Shown: positions 34,863 to 46,228 of the stretch, piece by piece | Position numbering within the stretch: position 1 is the stretch's first letter | How the letters are laid out: each line of letters begins with the position of its first letter | Assembly: GCA_024509875.1 (NCBI GenBank) | Contig: JAMPIV010016246.1 | Location: 124,001-188,000, forward strand | Direction of reading: 5' to 3' | DNA length: 64,000 nucleotides | Source: Oreohelix idahoensis | Lineage: Eukaryota; Mollusca; Gastropoda; Stylommatophora; Oreohelicidae | Translations under genes and position numbers: made by a program | Notes under the pieces: generated by a model | Database searches by the model: none | The model's input: only the letters and a program-made list of their open reading frames with translations | What the model was told of the DNA's origin: nothing

Positions 34863-36239
34863 GAATAAGTAATAAATAAGGACTTTTGTCCCGATAATAT
34901 GTGAAGGCGTTGATATTAAAACGCAGATCTACACGCGATATTCTAGATGGAACACGGTGTATTATAAAACGCGCTATTGAAAGCGATAATGTTAAATTGT
35001 GGCGTGGACAGCCTGAGAATAATTGATTTAGCCTGTGATTTTATGAAATAGACAAGATGTCTTATAGAAATATAAAGCCAACGATTAGGCATAATATGTG
35101 ACGTGATAATGTCAAGACAGTTTGAATAGAATAGTATTCAACTGAAATATATGAACACAGAAAATTAGACGAAGGTCGACGGTTGATATGACCGCTCAGG
35201 GTCAAATAGTTGAGAATGCATGAGACTGTGATGTTATTCCTTGTTTTGAAATGGGAACCACGTATTTCGTTCATGTTTTCCATAATGTGATATGTCTTCA
35301 GATAATTAAATGGAGAATGTCGTCTTCAGAAGACTTTATGTTGATTGCCAAGTTTGTTGAGATTCACTACAAGAAGTTTTCATAGTTCTGTCAGTTCGAC
35401 AATCAAGTGTTATCATTTAACCTATTGAACGAACTAATCTTCATTACATCAATACGAATATAGAATGAAACAAAACGTCACAAGCGCGAATTGAACACAA
35501 AAGAAGAGAAATAGAAACATTCGTTCATACAAAATCTATGAAAACATTAACGAACCCAAAAATGTTACGGCATCATTTAATAGACATAATCGAAGTCAGA
35601 AGAAATCCAGAAATTAATACGATATATTTATAAAAGTCTGTAACAGGTTGGTGCAGGCTTCCTAGGAACAACAACTACATTGCTGGTTTCATGCCTCGTA
35701 AGGAGGGACAAGGAAAAAAATGAATAATAATTCTCTCGACCCCCCCCCCCCCCCAATTCCTTTTCTCCCCCCCCACACACACACAAAATACCAGGTGATG
35801 AGTCTCCGGAAAGTGTAATGAAGGCTTTAAGACTCCCGTGAGCATACACACAAAGTGCTCACGTTCTCTTATCACTTGCCAAAGAAAATCTACAAGAATA
35901 GACCAGGTGATTGTATTTCAAGGTAAAAGGTGCCAGGTTGGAACGTGTCTTGGTTTTCATGGCTCAAGAATTTCTCTGCTCAGCGGCTCGAACATACAAA
36001 ATGTTTATTCTGAAAACAGTTTTGTTTCGTGTAAATATTCAAATCCGTGATTTAGACTTTAGTGTGCTGCTTCTTCTTCTTACGTATTTTTATTTTACCT
36101 CAAACACAAATTTATGTGGCAGAGGTAGATGATACTTTCCCATGCCCCATTTTAACCATTACCCATGTGGCAATATTCCCGTGTAGTTCCGGTTAGACGA
36201 GGTAACTGAAGAGACCAAAAACAGAATATGACTACTACA
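34863..36239. other. No recognised gene
   Basis: About 1.4 kb. A C run (about 35741-35754) and a CA-rich stretch (about 35771-35786) are the only simple repeats. Confidence 0.5.
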
Positions 36240-36436
36240 CTATCAGGCATGTCGTACAAGGCAACTATTATGAAGTTGTGCATGGAGCTGGCAATCCCAT
36301 CATGCAACCACAAATCGTCACAGAAACCACTGCTACAAGCGTATATGACTGCTAGTCTATGGTTCCTGTAATGAGAGCAGCTGCAGTGAAGGCTCTATAC
36401 TCCGTAAGGAGCGCAACGGAAATTGATGATGATGAT
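36240..36436 (+). repeat. Repeat H copy 3 and repeat K 3' fragment with (GAT)n
   Basis: 36240-36345 is repeat H (CATGTCGTACAAGGCAACTA, CCCATCATGCAACC). 36375-36436 is repeat K (CTCCGTAAGGAGCGCAAC) ending in GATGATGATGAT. H and K lying so close would fit a LINE with a large internal deletion. Confidence 0.5.
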
Positions 36437-37046
36437 TGTGAGAATAACCCAGTGCTGTTCCCGGGTGTCTACGCGATGATTGTGAGAATAGCCCAGTGCT
36501 GTTCCCGGGTGTCTACGAGATGATTGTGAGAATAGCCCAGTGCTGTTCCCAGGTGTCTACGAGATGATTGTGAGAATAGCCCAGTGCTGTTCCCAGGTGT
36601 CTACGAGATGATTGTGAGAATAGCCCAGTGCTGTTCGTGGGTGTCTACGAGATGATTGTTAGAATAGCCCAGTGCTGTTCCCAGGTGTCTACGGGATGAT
36701 TGCGAGAATAGCCCAGTTCTGTTCCCAGGTGTCTACGAGATGATTGTGAGAATAGTCCAGTGATGTTCCCCGGTGTCTACGAGATGATTGTGAGAATAGC
36801 CCAGTGATGTTCCCGGGTGTCTACGAGATGATTGTGAGAATAGCCCAGTGCTGTTCCCGGGTGTCTACGAGATGATTGTGAGAATAGTCCAGTGCTGTTC
36901 CCGGGTGTCTACGAGATGATTGTGAGAATAGCCCAGTGCTGTTCCCAGGTGTCTACGAGATGATTGTGACAATAGCCCAGTGCTGTTCCCGGGTGTCTAC
37001 GAGATGATTGCGAGAATAGCCCAGTGCTGTTCCCGGGTGTCTACGA
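36431..37046. repeat. 44-bp minisatellite, 14 units
   Basis: Units start at 36431 and every 44 bp to 37003, each reading GATGATTGTGAGAATAGCCC, AGTGCTGTTC, CCGGGTGTCTACGA with few changes. The period is not a multiple of three and no frame is kept. The array grows out of the GAT run at its left edge. Confidence 0.95.
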
Positions 37047-37335
37047 GGAGACAAAGAAAGAATATTGCCAACTGCTCCGTCAGGTTTGACGTAACAGGGG
37101 ATTAATACGAGGTTAAACATGAGGTCAGAAACCTCGTCATGTAAAACAAGTTTCTACAGAACTCACCTATGCAAGTATTCATGAATGTGTTAGTGTGAGC
37201 TTCTTTCAAAGGGACCAGCGCACAGTGGCGAGAAAATAAATGAATGTGTGAAGGAAGAGGCAAATTTTGTTCCTACCTTGGTCTGTGCCATAACACGTTT
37301 TCTTAGGCTCGTATATTTGTCTGTCCACTTTCCTC

Positions 37336-37512
37336 CCAGAGTCCAGTAGGCAAAGTGGTTAGAGTGTTTGACTCACGCGGCAAAGTTACTGGATTCCGGG
37401 TTTGAATCTTGGTAGTGTCACGCTTTATTCTACTCAGCTGTAAATGGGCACATGCCTCTGCTCTTGAGTTAGGGAAGGCAAAGGCAGCGAGGAGGGGAAG
37501 CATAAAGATGGG
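37336..37512 (+). repeat. SINE-B copy
   Basis: Head GTCCAGTAGGCAAAGTGG, B-box GGGTTTGAATCTTGG, body GCTCTTGAGTTAGGGAAGGC and GGCAGCGAGGAGGGG. The 3' part is missing. Confidence 0.7.
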
Positions 37513-38049
37513 CCTGGTATATTCATTCCTTTCAGCTCGCTGAGGAGCATAAAACTTCAACAAATTGACGCCAAGTCCTTCTCTCCAGTGCCGTCTGCTG
37601 ATGATTTGTACCTGTCTTTTTTACTCCTTTTTCATTTCTCTCTCCAGCTTCCTTATCCATGCATTTTTCAGGACTACTGATTAAAATTTAAAAAAATTAA
37701 GTGTTTACTACGTTTCTGCGTAGCGCGCCTCTTTCAACCATTATCCATATGCATGGAATTGTTGATTATTTCAGGACATCCTCTTTGAGTGTTATATATT
37801 TCTTGAATGTACGTACTTCTTTGTACTACGAGCTGTATTAATTCTATATGATAACGCTGCTTTGTTATTATTGATTGTGTCGCAAGAAAATAATTATGAA
37901 TTTGCTTTCAGAATATTTTTTTCAGTTCATCCTTTTGTCTTGTAAACTGTTGCTTTTATTTTTGTGATATAGCATTAGGATTATTTGACTAATTTTTGTA
38001 GTGTTTGTGAGCACTTGGCGCCAATTTAATTTTCGACATTAATTCCTAC
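37513..38049. other. No gene; repeat G fragment at 37703-37745
   Basis: 37703-37745 shows ACGTTTCTGCGTAGCGCGCC and TTTCAACC of repeat G. The rest is unrecognised. Confidence 0.45.
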
Positions 38050-38240
38050 TTCTGGCAGTAAGTTTTGTTTTGTTTTGTCTGTGTTGGTTGTATTTCTTGC
38101 ATTCCACCAAGCAGTGTTTAATGGTATTAGGTTCATTACATTCTTCACAGATAGATTACTTTAGTCTAAAGTAGCCGGTTCCCAATTTGAGCCGAAAGAG
38201 TTTTGAGTATCCCTCCAGCTATTGCTTCTGTATTAATATA
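38050..38240 (-). pseudogene. C-terminal zinc-knuckle tail of a jockey/I-like LINE
   Basis: The minus strand gives RLKLGTGYFRLK then, after a stop, CEECNEPNTIKHCLVEC and KKYNQHRQNK. The pattern C-x2-C-x7-H-x4-C following an R-x-K/R-x-G-TGY/H motif is the end of ORF2 in jockey, I and related LINEs. It is a different LINE type from the GRPK-tailed elements elsewhere in the window. Stops and frameshifts show decay. Confidence 0.55.
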
Positions 38241-38350
38241 CTTTATTTATTCATTGTGACTGGCTACTGTATGCCGTTCTATTACATTTATAACTTTGGG
38301 TGCCTTTAAATTACAGTTTACAGTTTATGTGAGAAAGAGTGGATGCAGTA

Positions 38351-38720
38351 CAGTAATCCCCCGATTAGCGATGTTAATTCGTTCTTCAAAGCGTGAGCGC
38401 TAACAGAAAAAACGCTAAACGAAAATTCATTTCCTATAAGAATTAATAGAAATCAAAATAATTCGCTCCCAGGATCCAGAAAGCTGTATTAAAGTAAAAA
38501 GTGATTAAAAAAATAAAAACGAAATAGTTGACAACATTTATTAGCTACATATAATTATTAGACATATTGAACAGAAACAAAATATTATGAATGCACTGTA
38601 CTGTAAAATGTTATAGGATTTTAATCGCGACTACTTCCGTCGCTTGTGGTTGCAGTTGTCAAGGCGGAGCTGTCTACATCATCAGACGACTAATTTGCAG
38701 GAGGTTTTGTAGGTTTTGAA
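38351..38720 (-). mobile_element. Tigger/pogo-like end: 3' terminal repeat and transposase tail
   Basis: The plus strand from 38351 reads CAGTAATCCCCCGATTAGCG directly after TA (38349-38350), the pogo/Tigger target and end style. On the minus strand, 38720-38632 encodes SKPTKPPAN, stop, SSDDVDSSALTTATTSDG. This resembles the low-complexity Pro/Ser tail of Tigger transposases. See the matching end at 43969. Confidence 0.55.
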
Positions 38721-38814
38721 TAAGTCGATATACCTCAACAGATAAAAGGCAAGGCGGTATGGTTAATGGAGGCAGAAGATATTCGAAGAGACTTAAACAA
38801 ATATGAGCCGCGGT

Positions 38815-38990
38815 AGCGCAGTGGTTAGTGCACTAGCTTCCTAGCTCGGTGGTCCATGGTTCGATCACCAGTTGAGGTGGGATTTTTTAGACAACTGTGA
38901 CAGGTTATGAGATAGACTACATTGATCAGTCCGCTTGATTCCCACCGGCACCCCTCATTCCTTTCAATCAACTCGTTCAACGTGGTTTCC
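38815..38990 (+). repeat. SINE-F, tRNA-derived SINE (single copy seen)
   Basis: The head is strongly tRNA-like: GAGCCGCGGTAGCGCAGTGG, TTAGTGCACTAG, GGTGGTCCATGGTTCGATCA. It has a clear A box and B box, but a mismatched acceptor stem and a non-tRNA 3' extension, so it is a SINE and not a tRNA gene. The 3' end is not defined. Confidence 0.65.
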
Positions 38991-39099
38991 AACATTTGCT
39001 TCCCTCATTAGCATGCACGGGTTATTACGCATAAGCCAGAACTTTGCTAGCTGTCGAACTCATAGTTTTAGCCACGCCTATTTGTCTTGTTCCACGCGC

Positions 39100-41540
39100 T
39101 GACGTACAGCTATTCAGATTTCTAACTGTCATTCCTTCAAAAGGGGACGGGCCAAGTACGTTTGCCTGAAAGCTCGATGGCAACGGCTTTTGAAGTTCCC
39201 TACCAGCTTGACCATAGCCGAGATCAGAAACCTTTGTTGTCGATTGACACCGGCAAACAGAGCGGACGAAGGAATTCCTTTATATTCGAAGAAAACCCCG
39301 CCTAAGTTCCCCGATCGCTGTAGGTGCGACTTTAGTCATCTGCCAGCGAAATCTCTGATTTCAGTATATATGCCCATCTACTCAAAACTCAGTTAGCAGT
39401 CGCTTCAGAAGTTTTTGAAAAATATCTAGCTCGCTATCTCAGAGCCATTTTACATAGTGAATTATTTAGATACGTGGAGATAGTTTCATTTTTCTGTGTT
39501 ACGGCTGATCTTAAACCCTGCGATCTAGCGGTCTTATGGTCTTATAATCGTACAAACTATCCAGAGACACTACTTTGTTGTTGAGTCTTCGAGTTGTGAC
39601 CTGCGCGGTCCACTTTCTTCATTCATGAGAATGGTCAAATTAAAACCAATAGCTGTAATGTAGCTGGACTTGAACCGTACCAGATTTCATATTAATCTCA
39701 TTGGCCCGCTGTGGCAATATATAAATATAATTATCTGACATCTGACAATAGTTTGTTTTTTTCATGGGATTTTACTCAAGAGAACTCACTGTTCAGAATC
39801 GGCCACCACCTCAGGGAACAGCCGATGGTTATTATCCTTTAACATTTTTTAAAATCACGTCACAGAGTGTCTCAGCCACCAGAGGCTAGACAACATCGGA
39901 ACAATATACAGATATTTATTCCTATGACGGTGATCTGTGACATGAAAATTGAGGGAACCCTGATCGATCCACTGTATTCTCATCGGGGCCCCTCACTATT
40001 TGGGTTCAAGCAACGATCGAACGTGGATTTCCCTCGCTGGCTAATTAAGCATGCACAATTAAACACGTGGAAGCCAGGACTCTCTATTGCCAACTGTCCG
40101 ATTCTTAGTTTAGCCATTCCTCCTGTCTTTGTTTCAAGCACTAATAATCCAACTATTTATAATTAACTGTATTCTCTTTAAACAAAAGGACGTTTACCTG
40201 CTGTCAGATTACGCCATCACGTCAGCGCTTGATCCCTGAAACATAGGAAGGGCGAGGCCAGGGGTTTTGTAGTTTATAAAGAGAGAACGGTTCGTTAATT
40301 GCAGTATCAAGGGGCGTTAACCACTCATCGACTGCAAGCCCTTTGATCGTGCTCCACGAGACGCAAATTTGCTCACCTAGGGAAACGAACCTAAAAGCTC
40401 GCTCGCTAGGGAAACAAATCTACGGTAGGCTTTGGTGTGATTTTTGACTTTGATTCAAGAATTGAACGAAGAATCTACGAGAGGTGTGAATTTCCTCATA
40501 GGGGAGGGAAAAATCCGACATTTCATATATATAGTCATGCTCATCAAACTCAGTTGTCAGTTTGCTATCAGGATTTCTTGAATGGTCTAGCGCGCATTTT
40601 TGGAGTCCTATTTATCTGGATTTCCTATAGAAATACGTGGAGATTTATTTCAGTTTTCTTGTGTTGCGGTAAATATATAGTTATTAGCATCAAAGTGATT
40701 TAATTGTTTAAGTTTCATTATATTTCACTGGGATTTTTGTGTTTATTGAAACGTTTTAAATAAACATGTAGCAAAATTCTCCAGCGGTAAAGGTAAATTT
40801 AATTACCCGCTATGTCCCCAGATGCTTCAAATAATTTATAAGCCGCTAGACGATTGATAATTGATGTAACGCAATTTAATTCTATTCATACGTTTGTAAT
40901 TTTTTAAACGACTAGCGTTCATTTCTCGTGTTTTAAACCGTTAAGATAAACTAGACACTCGCGGGTTTTTAAAAAATATATATATAATTAAATACCGGAG
41001 TGGTTAAAATAGTCTTACCTAAAAAATTAACGCGTGTCAGGATATGATTTATATTATGATTACATGTTTATCTATTTTCTACATATAGGCTGGTCATACC
41101 TTGCGTCCTAGCGTTTCTTATGGTGTTACTGACTTTGGTTCTTACACCATCCAGCGATTATTGTGGTTAAATCTTCGTGTTGTGACCCCTATGTGGTCCA
41201 CCTCTCCATCCATGAGAGTAGTAAAACCAAGAACTTTAACAATAAGCCATTTTAAAGTATAACTGGAGAAGAACAATTGCTAGAAGCAATTCCATAAACA
41301 TTACTGATCTGCTGTGGCAGAATTTATATCACTATTTTTTACACATGACGGTAAACGTTTTCCTACTGGATTACCCCCCTAAAGAAAACTCACTGGTCAT
41401 ACTCTGCCATCACTTCATTGAACAGCCGAAGAGTATCATTTTCCTAAAGTTCTTTTTTCATCACGCCACAGAGTGTCTTAGCTACCAGCGGCGAGACCCC
41501 ACCGGACCAATATATCTTTATATATATATTTTTTTCAATT
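39100..41540. repeat. Diverged direct duplication of about 1.1-1.4 kb
   Basis: 39290-39910 and 40500-41520 share in the same order: a CTCAAAACTCAGTTAGCAG-like block after a TATATA, GATACGTGGAGATAGTTTC, GTCTTCGAGTTGTGACC, CGGTCCAC, ATGAGAATGGTCAAA, GAACTCACTG, CACAGAGTGTCTCAGC and GGAACAATATA. Identity looks moderate (perhaps 60-70%). A TATA-like box followed by TCAGTT in both copies recalls an arthropod/mollusc LTR promoter, but no LTR ends could be set. Confidence 0.6.
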
Positions 41541-41544
41541 CTGA

Positions 41545-43408
41545 GGACAGTGCCACCCCATAGAACCCTTACCCCAAACATTAACTGCAGTCAAAAGAGA
41601 AATATCCTGGAACAAAAAAAGTAACGCCTCGATTTTAGCGACTACGGAAAAATAGCCGACAGCAAACCCCGTCAGTCTGGGGCTGAAATAGACAAAGCAA
41701 AAGACTCTGATTGTTTTTTAGTACTTACTAGAGTTTTTTAATTCCATGGAATGCCTGCTTCAACGATTGGTAAGTACAGATGAAAGTGGCCACTGTAAGC
41801 GTGCATTGAATGAACGAAATTAGATAACCTTAATTTTCTTTTTTCTTGCTAACATCAGTATGCTTAATTTCTTTTTCTGTGTTTTTTTCTTTCCCTCCCT
41901 AATCTGCTTAGTCACGGGATAGATTAAAAAATTAAGAACCTGTTCCTATACCCCTTACTGATTATTGCATATCCCATCGTTAAAATTGATCTCTCTTTGG
42001 GTTAATTACATCTGATAGTAATTTTCTTTGGGTTATTTTCCTTTACAAGACGGAAGGGCCTATTGAGATACTATTTCTTTCCCACCTTGTCTGTAACTAT
42101 GCTTTATAAATGTAACATGATTGATGTTGGGCTTTTTGTTTAGTGATAATAAACATAATAAACCTTTACTTACCGTGTTGGTCAACCCCATTGTCCCATT
42201 ATATGTTATACGTAGGTTGTATTCACGTTTGTGCATTTGTGTCACCAAATTGGTGTGTGTACATGAGTGTAGGGTAACTTGTAAAAAAATTGTTTAGCAA
42301 GGAGAGTAAGTGCGTCTGCAGTTAAATTATTGTCGTAAGATAGGCTGGATTAGAGCAGCTACTCGATTCAGAGACTGCCCTTCCTCTTACCCTATCACCC
42401 TCGTGAACAGCAATCTATTTCTTACCCCTTATTCTCACAGAGTTATCACTATCACCTCTGCTCGGACGGGACCATAAATTTCTCAGACCTATCTCATCAA
42501 AAATTACGACATGACCACCACATAGAAGACTTATCCCAACCAACTAACTGTAGTGATAAGAGAATTATCCAGGAAAATAATTAACGCACCAACTTCAGCT
42601 ACTACCGGGAATTAGCAGTCAGCAACCATGATAGTCTGGGGTTGAAATTGGCAAAGAATCTGACTCTGTATAGTCTTAGTACTTGTTAGAGTTTATTTCC
42701 ATGGAATACCTGCGACAACTATTGGGTAAGCGAATATGAGTGTGGCCACTGTATGAGTGAAGTGAATGAACAGAAAGAGAAAAACATATTTTTCTTTGTT
42801 ACCACCAGTATACAAATCTTCTTTTTTTTCTCACTAACCTGAGTATTTACGGGATAGATTAAATTAGGAACTTGTCCTTTTCCCGTATTGACTACTCAAT
42901 ACCTTATTGTTAAATTTTGATCTTTTGGGTTAATTACCTCTGTTGTGATCTTCTTTGTTTCCTTTACAACAGGGGAGGGCCTATTGGGTTAATTACATTT
43001 TTTGCGTGTGTCTGTAAATCATGCTTTATTGATGTAGATGCTTGATGTTGTGATGTTCTAGTGATAATAAACTTAATAAACCTTTCGTTATAGTGTGGTC
43101 AACCGCTGCCCATATATGTTATCCATAGTTTGTTTTCACGTTTGTGCGTATTTGTCACAGAATATTGTGTATGTGGGTGCAGTGTAACTTGTATTTCGTA
43201 TAAGGAGAGAAAGTGCGTCTGATTTAAAAATAGTCGTAAAGATAGGCTGGATTAGATAAATTACTCAATCCAGAGACTGTTCTTTCTCTTACACTATCAC
43301 CTCGTGAAGAAAACTATTTCTTACACCTTACTCTCACATACTTTCCGCTATCACCTCTGCTCGGATGGGATCATAAATATCTCAGACCTATCTTATAAAA
43401 ATTGCGAC
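41545..43408. repeat. Tandem duplication, about 0.93 kb unit, two units
   Basis: Unit 1 (about 41545-42507) and unit 2 (about 42508-43408) share CCACCACATAG-like starts, AACTGCAGT, CAGTCTGGGG, TTCCATGGAAT, GGCCACTGTA, GATAATAAAC, GTGGTCAACC, CACGTTTGTGC, AGATAGGCTGGATTAGA and CACCTCTGCTCGGA. A third start (CGACAACCACAAACGG) follows and then diverges. Both units carry AATAAAC strings that could be polyadenylation signals. Confidence 0.8.
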
Positions 43409-43611
43409 AACCACAAACGGCTCCGGGGTCGACCCAGCCTCATGACTTAGGTACCAGAACAACTCTGTAAAGGTTAAGGCGGCCGGCGCGATGCTGACCA
43501 CATCACCCCTAGTGTGCCGATGGTCAAGAAAATACGTGCTTAACACCGTATTCCCAATATGCCCCAATGGGCGTGTAACGGGATCCTTGCTTTGCTTTGC
43601 CACCTCCTTTT
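43388..43611. other. Unclassified GC-richer segment
   Basis: GC-richer block (GGCCGGCGCGATGC, CTAGTGTGCCGATGG, CCCAATGGGCG) between the duplication and the Tigger relic. It looks like part of a dispersed repeat but only one copy is in the window. Confidence 0.35.
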
Positions 43612-43969
43612 TCTCTTACAGAAGCAGCTTGCAGTAATTTAGATCTTGTTCTATATTATGGATTACCTTAGAACTGCGATCCATTTTGGGGTGAAGCTTC
43701 ATTATGTTATCATTTAATGCATCCTGATGTTTGAAAATCTGGTTAAGGTTTGCTGCTGTAAATGCCTTCGTCTGCTCTGGTTTGTTTTCCTCTTCATGAT
43801 ACTTGAGTGCTCGTTGCTGTTCCAAGTCTACGAGATCCTCATCAGATAGTGGCTCACGATGATCGTAAGATCAAAGTTTTTAAGCGTATAACAGAAATAC
43901 GGCATAAAATACAAACAGCGTTGTATCGAAAAAACACTAATCGAACAGCGTAAGACCGGGGGATTGCTG
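43612..43969 (-). pseudogene. Tigger/pogo-like relic: terminal repeat fused to transposase C-terminus
   Basis: On the minus strand the end reads CAGCAATCCCCCGGTC (43969 inward), next to TA (43970-43971). About 100 bp further in, a frame encodes EPLSDEDLVDLEQQRALKY, then KAFTAANLNQIFKHQDAL and MDRSSKVIHNIEQDL before a stop near 43616. This acidic and helical segment is the C-terminal part of Tigger transposases. The DDE core is missing, so the element is a deletion derivative. Its end matches the one at 38351 over the first dozen bases with one difference. Confidence 0.65.
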
Positions 43970-43994
43970 TATAGAGAATGAGACAAAGGAAGGG

Positions 43995-44061
43995 CAGAAT
44001 GTTAGACGGGCCTGCGCGACCAATTCTCAACCCCTTGAAAATAAAAATGTGTTCGTTCGCT
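43995..44061 (+). repeat. Repeat E copy 4
   Basis: GAATGTTAGACGGGCCTGC, CCAATTCTCAACCCC, TTGAAAATAAAAATG, then TTCGTTCGC. Confidence 0.65.
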
Positions 44062-44959
44062 CTTCTATGCAAGGAGATTGCAGAATAGGGACTGTCCTGT
44101 AATGTTAAGCAGTAATTATGAAACACGCCAATGCACGACCGAACAGCGAATCCATGATTAATGCTCAGATGCCCACAGTTGCAATTTCTAGTCACATAAA
44201 AAAACACACACAATTTGTGAAAAGTCCGTCGGTTGATTTTCATGACAAACCAACAGCTTGATAGGCTTTTTGGAAAGCCTGTTTAACACAAATGATATCC
44301 TGCGTCGACAAGTTTCAGACACCCAGCTGTGTAGGCATTAGCGATATTTAACGATCTCCTAAATGTCGACCCCGCGTGGCACGTATGCCCATTATCGGAA
44401 ATATGACCAAATATGAATAAGTAAATATATGTGACAAACAGCTAGATAAATTCACACTCACATAGCGACTCGCTCATTACCAACCTTTCATATTTTGAAA
44501 GCACTAAAGATGGGTTCAAGGCCGTGAGTTCAGAGCTTTAGCTCTACGATCCAAACGCGAGGTTTTATTTAATCCGTCTTCGCCTTTACTTTTTTTTTCT
44601 ATATTTTTCTTTAATGTTTGAGTCGGGCATGTTGAAAGGATTTATACCCCAGGAAAAGAATATATTATTGATCTGATATATGGATACCTGACTTTGCTCT
44701 CTTACAGTTGTGGGACGTACTTCCTGCATCAAGTATATAAAGGGACATAAAAATTCATTGGTTTGGCCATCTCATGAGAATGGAGCTCGATAAATTACCA
44801 CTAAGCGCCTACAAAAGTAGAAGATGTAGTTTCATGGCACTGGAAAGACGAAGCGGCAGACGCTGACAACATAACAAAAATCCTACAACAAAACTGGCTC
44901 ACACCAGGTAATGCGACATACTTGGCTCAAGTACACAAACTACAGCTCCCCAGTACACG
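44062..44959. other. No recognised gene
   Basis: Near 44685 a short CCTGACTTTGCTCT scrap resembles SINE-B. Nothing else recognised. Confidence 0.45.
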
Positions 44960-45085
44960 CTTCATGGCAACACCAGGACGCTTCATGGCAACACCAGGAC
45001 GCTTCATGGCAACACCAGGACGCTTCTTGGCAACACCAGGACGCTTCATGGCAACACCAGGACGCTTCATGGCAACACCACGACG
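44960..45085. repeat. 21-bp tandem repeat, 6 units
   Basis: CTTCATGGCAACACCAGGAC units at 44960, 44981, 45002, 45023, 45044 and 45065. The period is a multiple of three, so all frames across it look like repeat proteins on both strands. No evidence favours a real gene. Confidence 0.95.
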
Positions 45086-45775
45086 ACAAATTAAAAACAA
45101 GTAAAGTACACCTAAATATATTACACACAAACACACATAACATACAGGGTTATGAATTTGTGAGTACATATTGCACCACATATGACATGATGTTCCGTAA
45201 GGAATACGCGAGCTATGATAAATACAGATCTCAAAGAAGCTATAGGTGAGTGATAAAAACAGATATGAAAATAACAAGGAAGAGAGCCAAACGCTGTTTC
45301 CGTCAGATCCAGGAAATTTTATGTCATAGATATAAGCAAGCTTTATCATGATAATGGTGATGATTGTGACGACGGTGATAAGACAGGTCGGAGACATACA
45401 TAAATACGTCTGAACGTTGTTTACCGTATCAAGATCAAACATATAAGACATGGCATCGCGTTCAATGACTGGAGAAAGAAAGTTAGAGATGGAGAGATAT
45501 GAAAGATCTTAGAGAACGAAGAGTATAGATATTATAAACAAATACGTAATGGGGAATTTGTAAATGTGATGGAACGCTTGAAGAAAAGACGCGGAAGGGA
45601 TGTTACTATAAATATTTACTAAACGATTAATGGCTCATTTTTCCGCTTCACAAATGAGGAATATTGCACTTGAATTATCTCATACACCGACATACAATCG
45701 CTGGATAAAAACGGAAGATGGGAGGAGGAGGTGAAGAGGAGCTGTGTGCTTCTAAATAAGCTTCAATCTTCAGAT
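45086..45775. other. No recognised gene
   Basis: Nothing supported. Confidence 0.5.
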
Positions 45776-46228
45776 GGTTTGGTTTGGTTTTTAAAGGACC
45801 GTTGCACATGGACAACTCCATGAGTGCTCAGATCTCCTCTCTTAGATTAAACTAGGAGAATCTCAGCACAGTGCACGAACTCCGTAGCACCGACGATGAT
45901 CCCAAAGTGTGTATATAGGACCACACGTTCTATAAATATTTTTGTGGTGGGTAGGTTTCCTAATTTTTAAATTATACGAGGGTGGCGGCCGTATGGCCTA
46001 CTATTTACGATTTCCAACTGCCTGAGGGATTTCTAACGTAGCACAACTATTTTTTGGCCCTTATCCGAGAAGGCTAGGCATTCAATATCACTACCCATGA
46101 GATCAAGGGATAGTATGACATTATTAGGAACTATTGGCTCTTAAACATTTCCATCAATTATATTCCCTGTACTGGGAGCGAACCCAGTATCTTTAGAATT
46201 AGAGGCGGACACTATACCTCTTTGCCAC
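45776..46228 (-). repeat. SINE-A copy 5, split by the gypsy element
   Basis: Minus orientation: tail GGTTTGGTTTGGTTTTTAAA, CTAAACTAGGAGAATCTCAG-type 3' body, CCCTTATCCGAGAAGG, GGGAGCGAACCCAGTATC (B box complement), and head up to CTATACCTCTTTGCCAC at 46228. The last head bases GCCACTCTGACCC reappear at 55219-55232 beyond the gypsy element. Confidence 0.85.

Noticed and set aside
36431..37046. CRISPR-like array
   Set aside because: Units are contiguous 44-mers with no unique spacers, and the genome is eukaryotic.
38815..38890. Genuine tRNA gene
   Set aside because: A and B boxes are present but the acceptor stem does not pair and there is a non-tRNA body, as in a SINE head.
44911..45451. Repeat-protein-like frames on both strands
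   Set aside because: They arise from a 21-bp tandem repeat whose period is a multiple of three; no start context, homology or codon pattern supports a gene.
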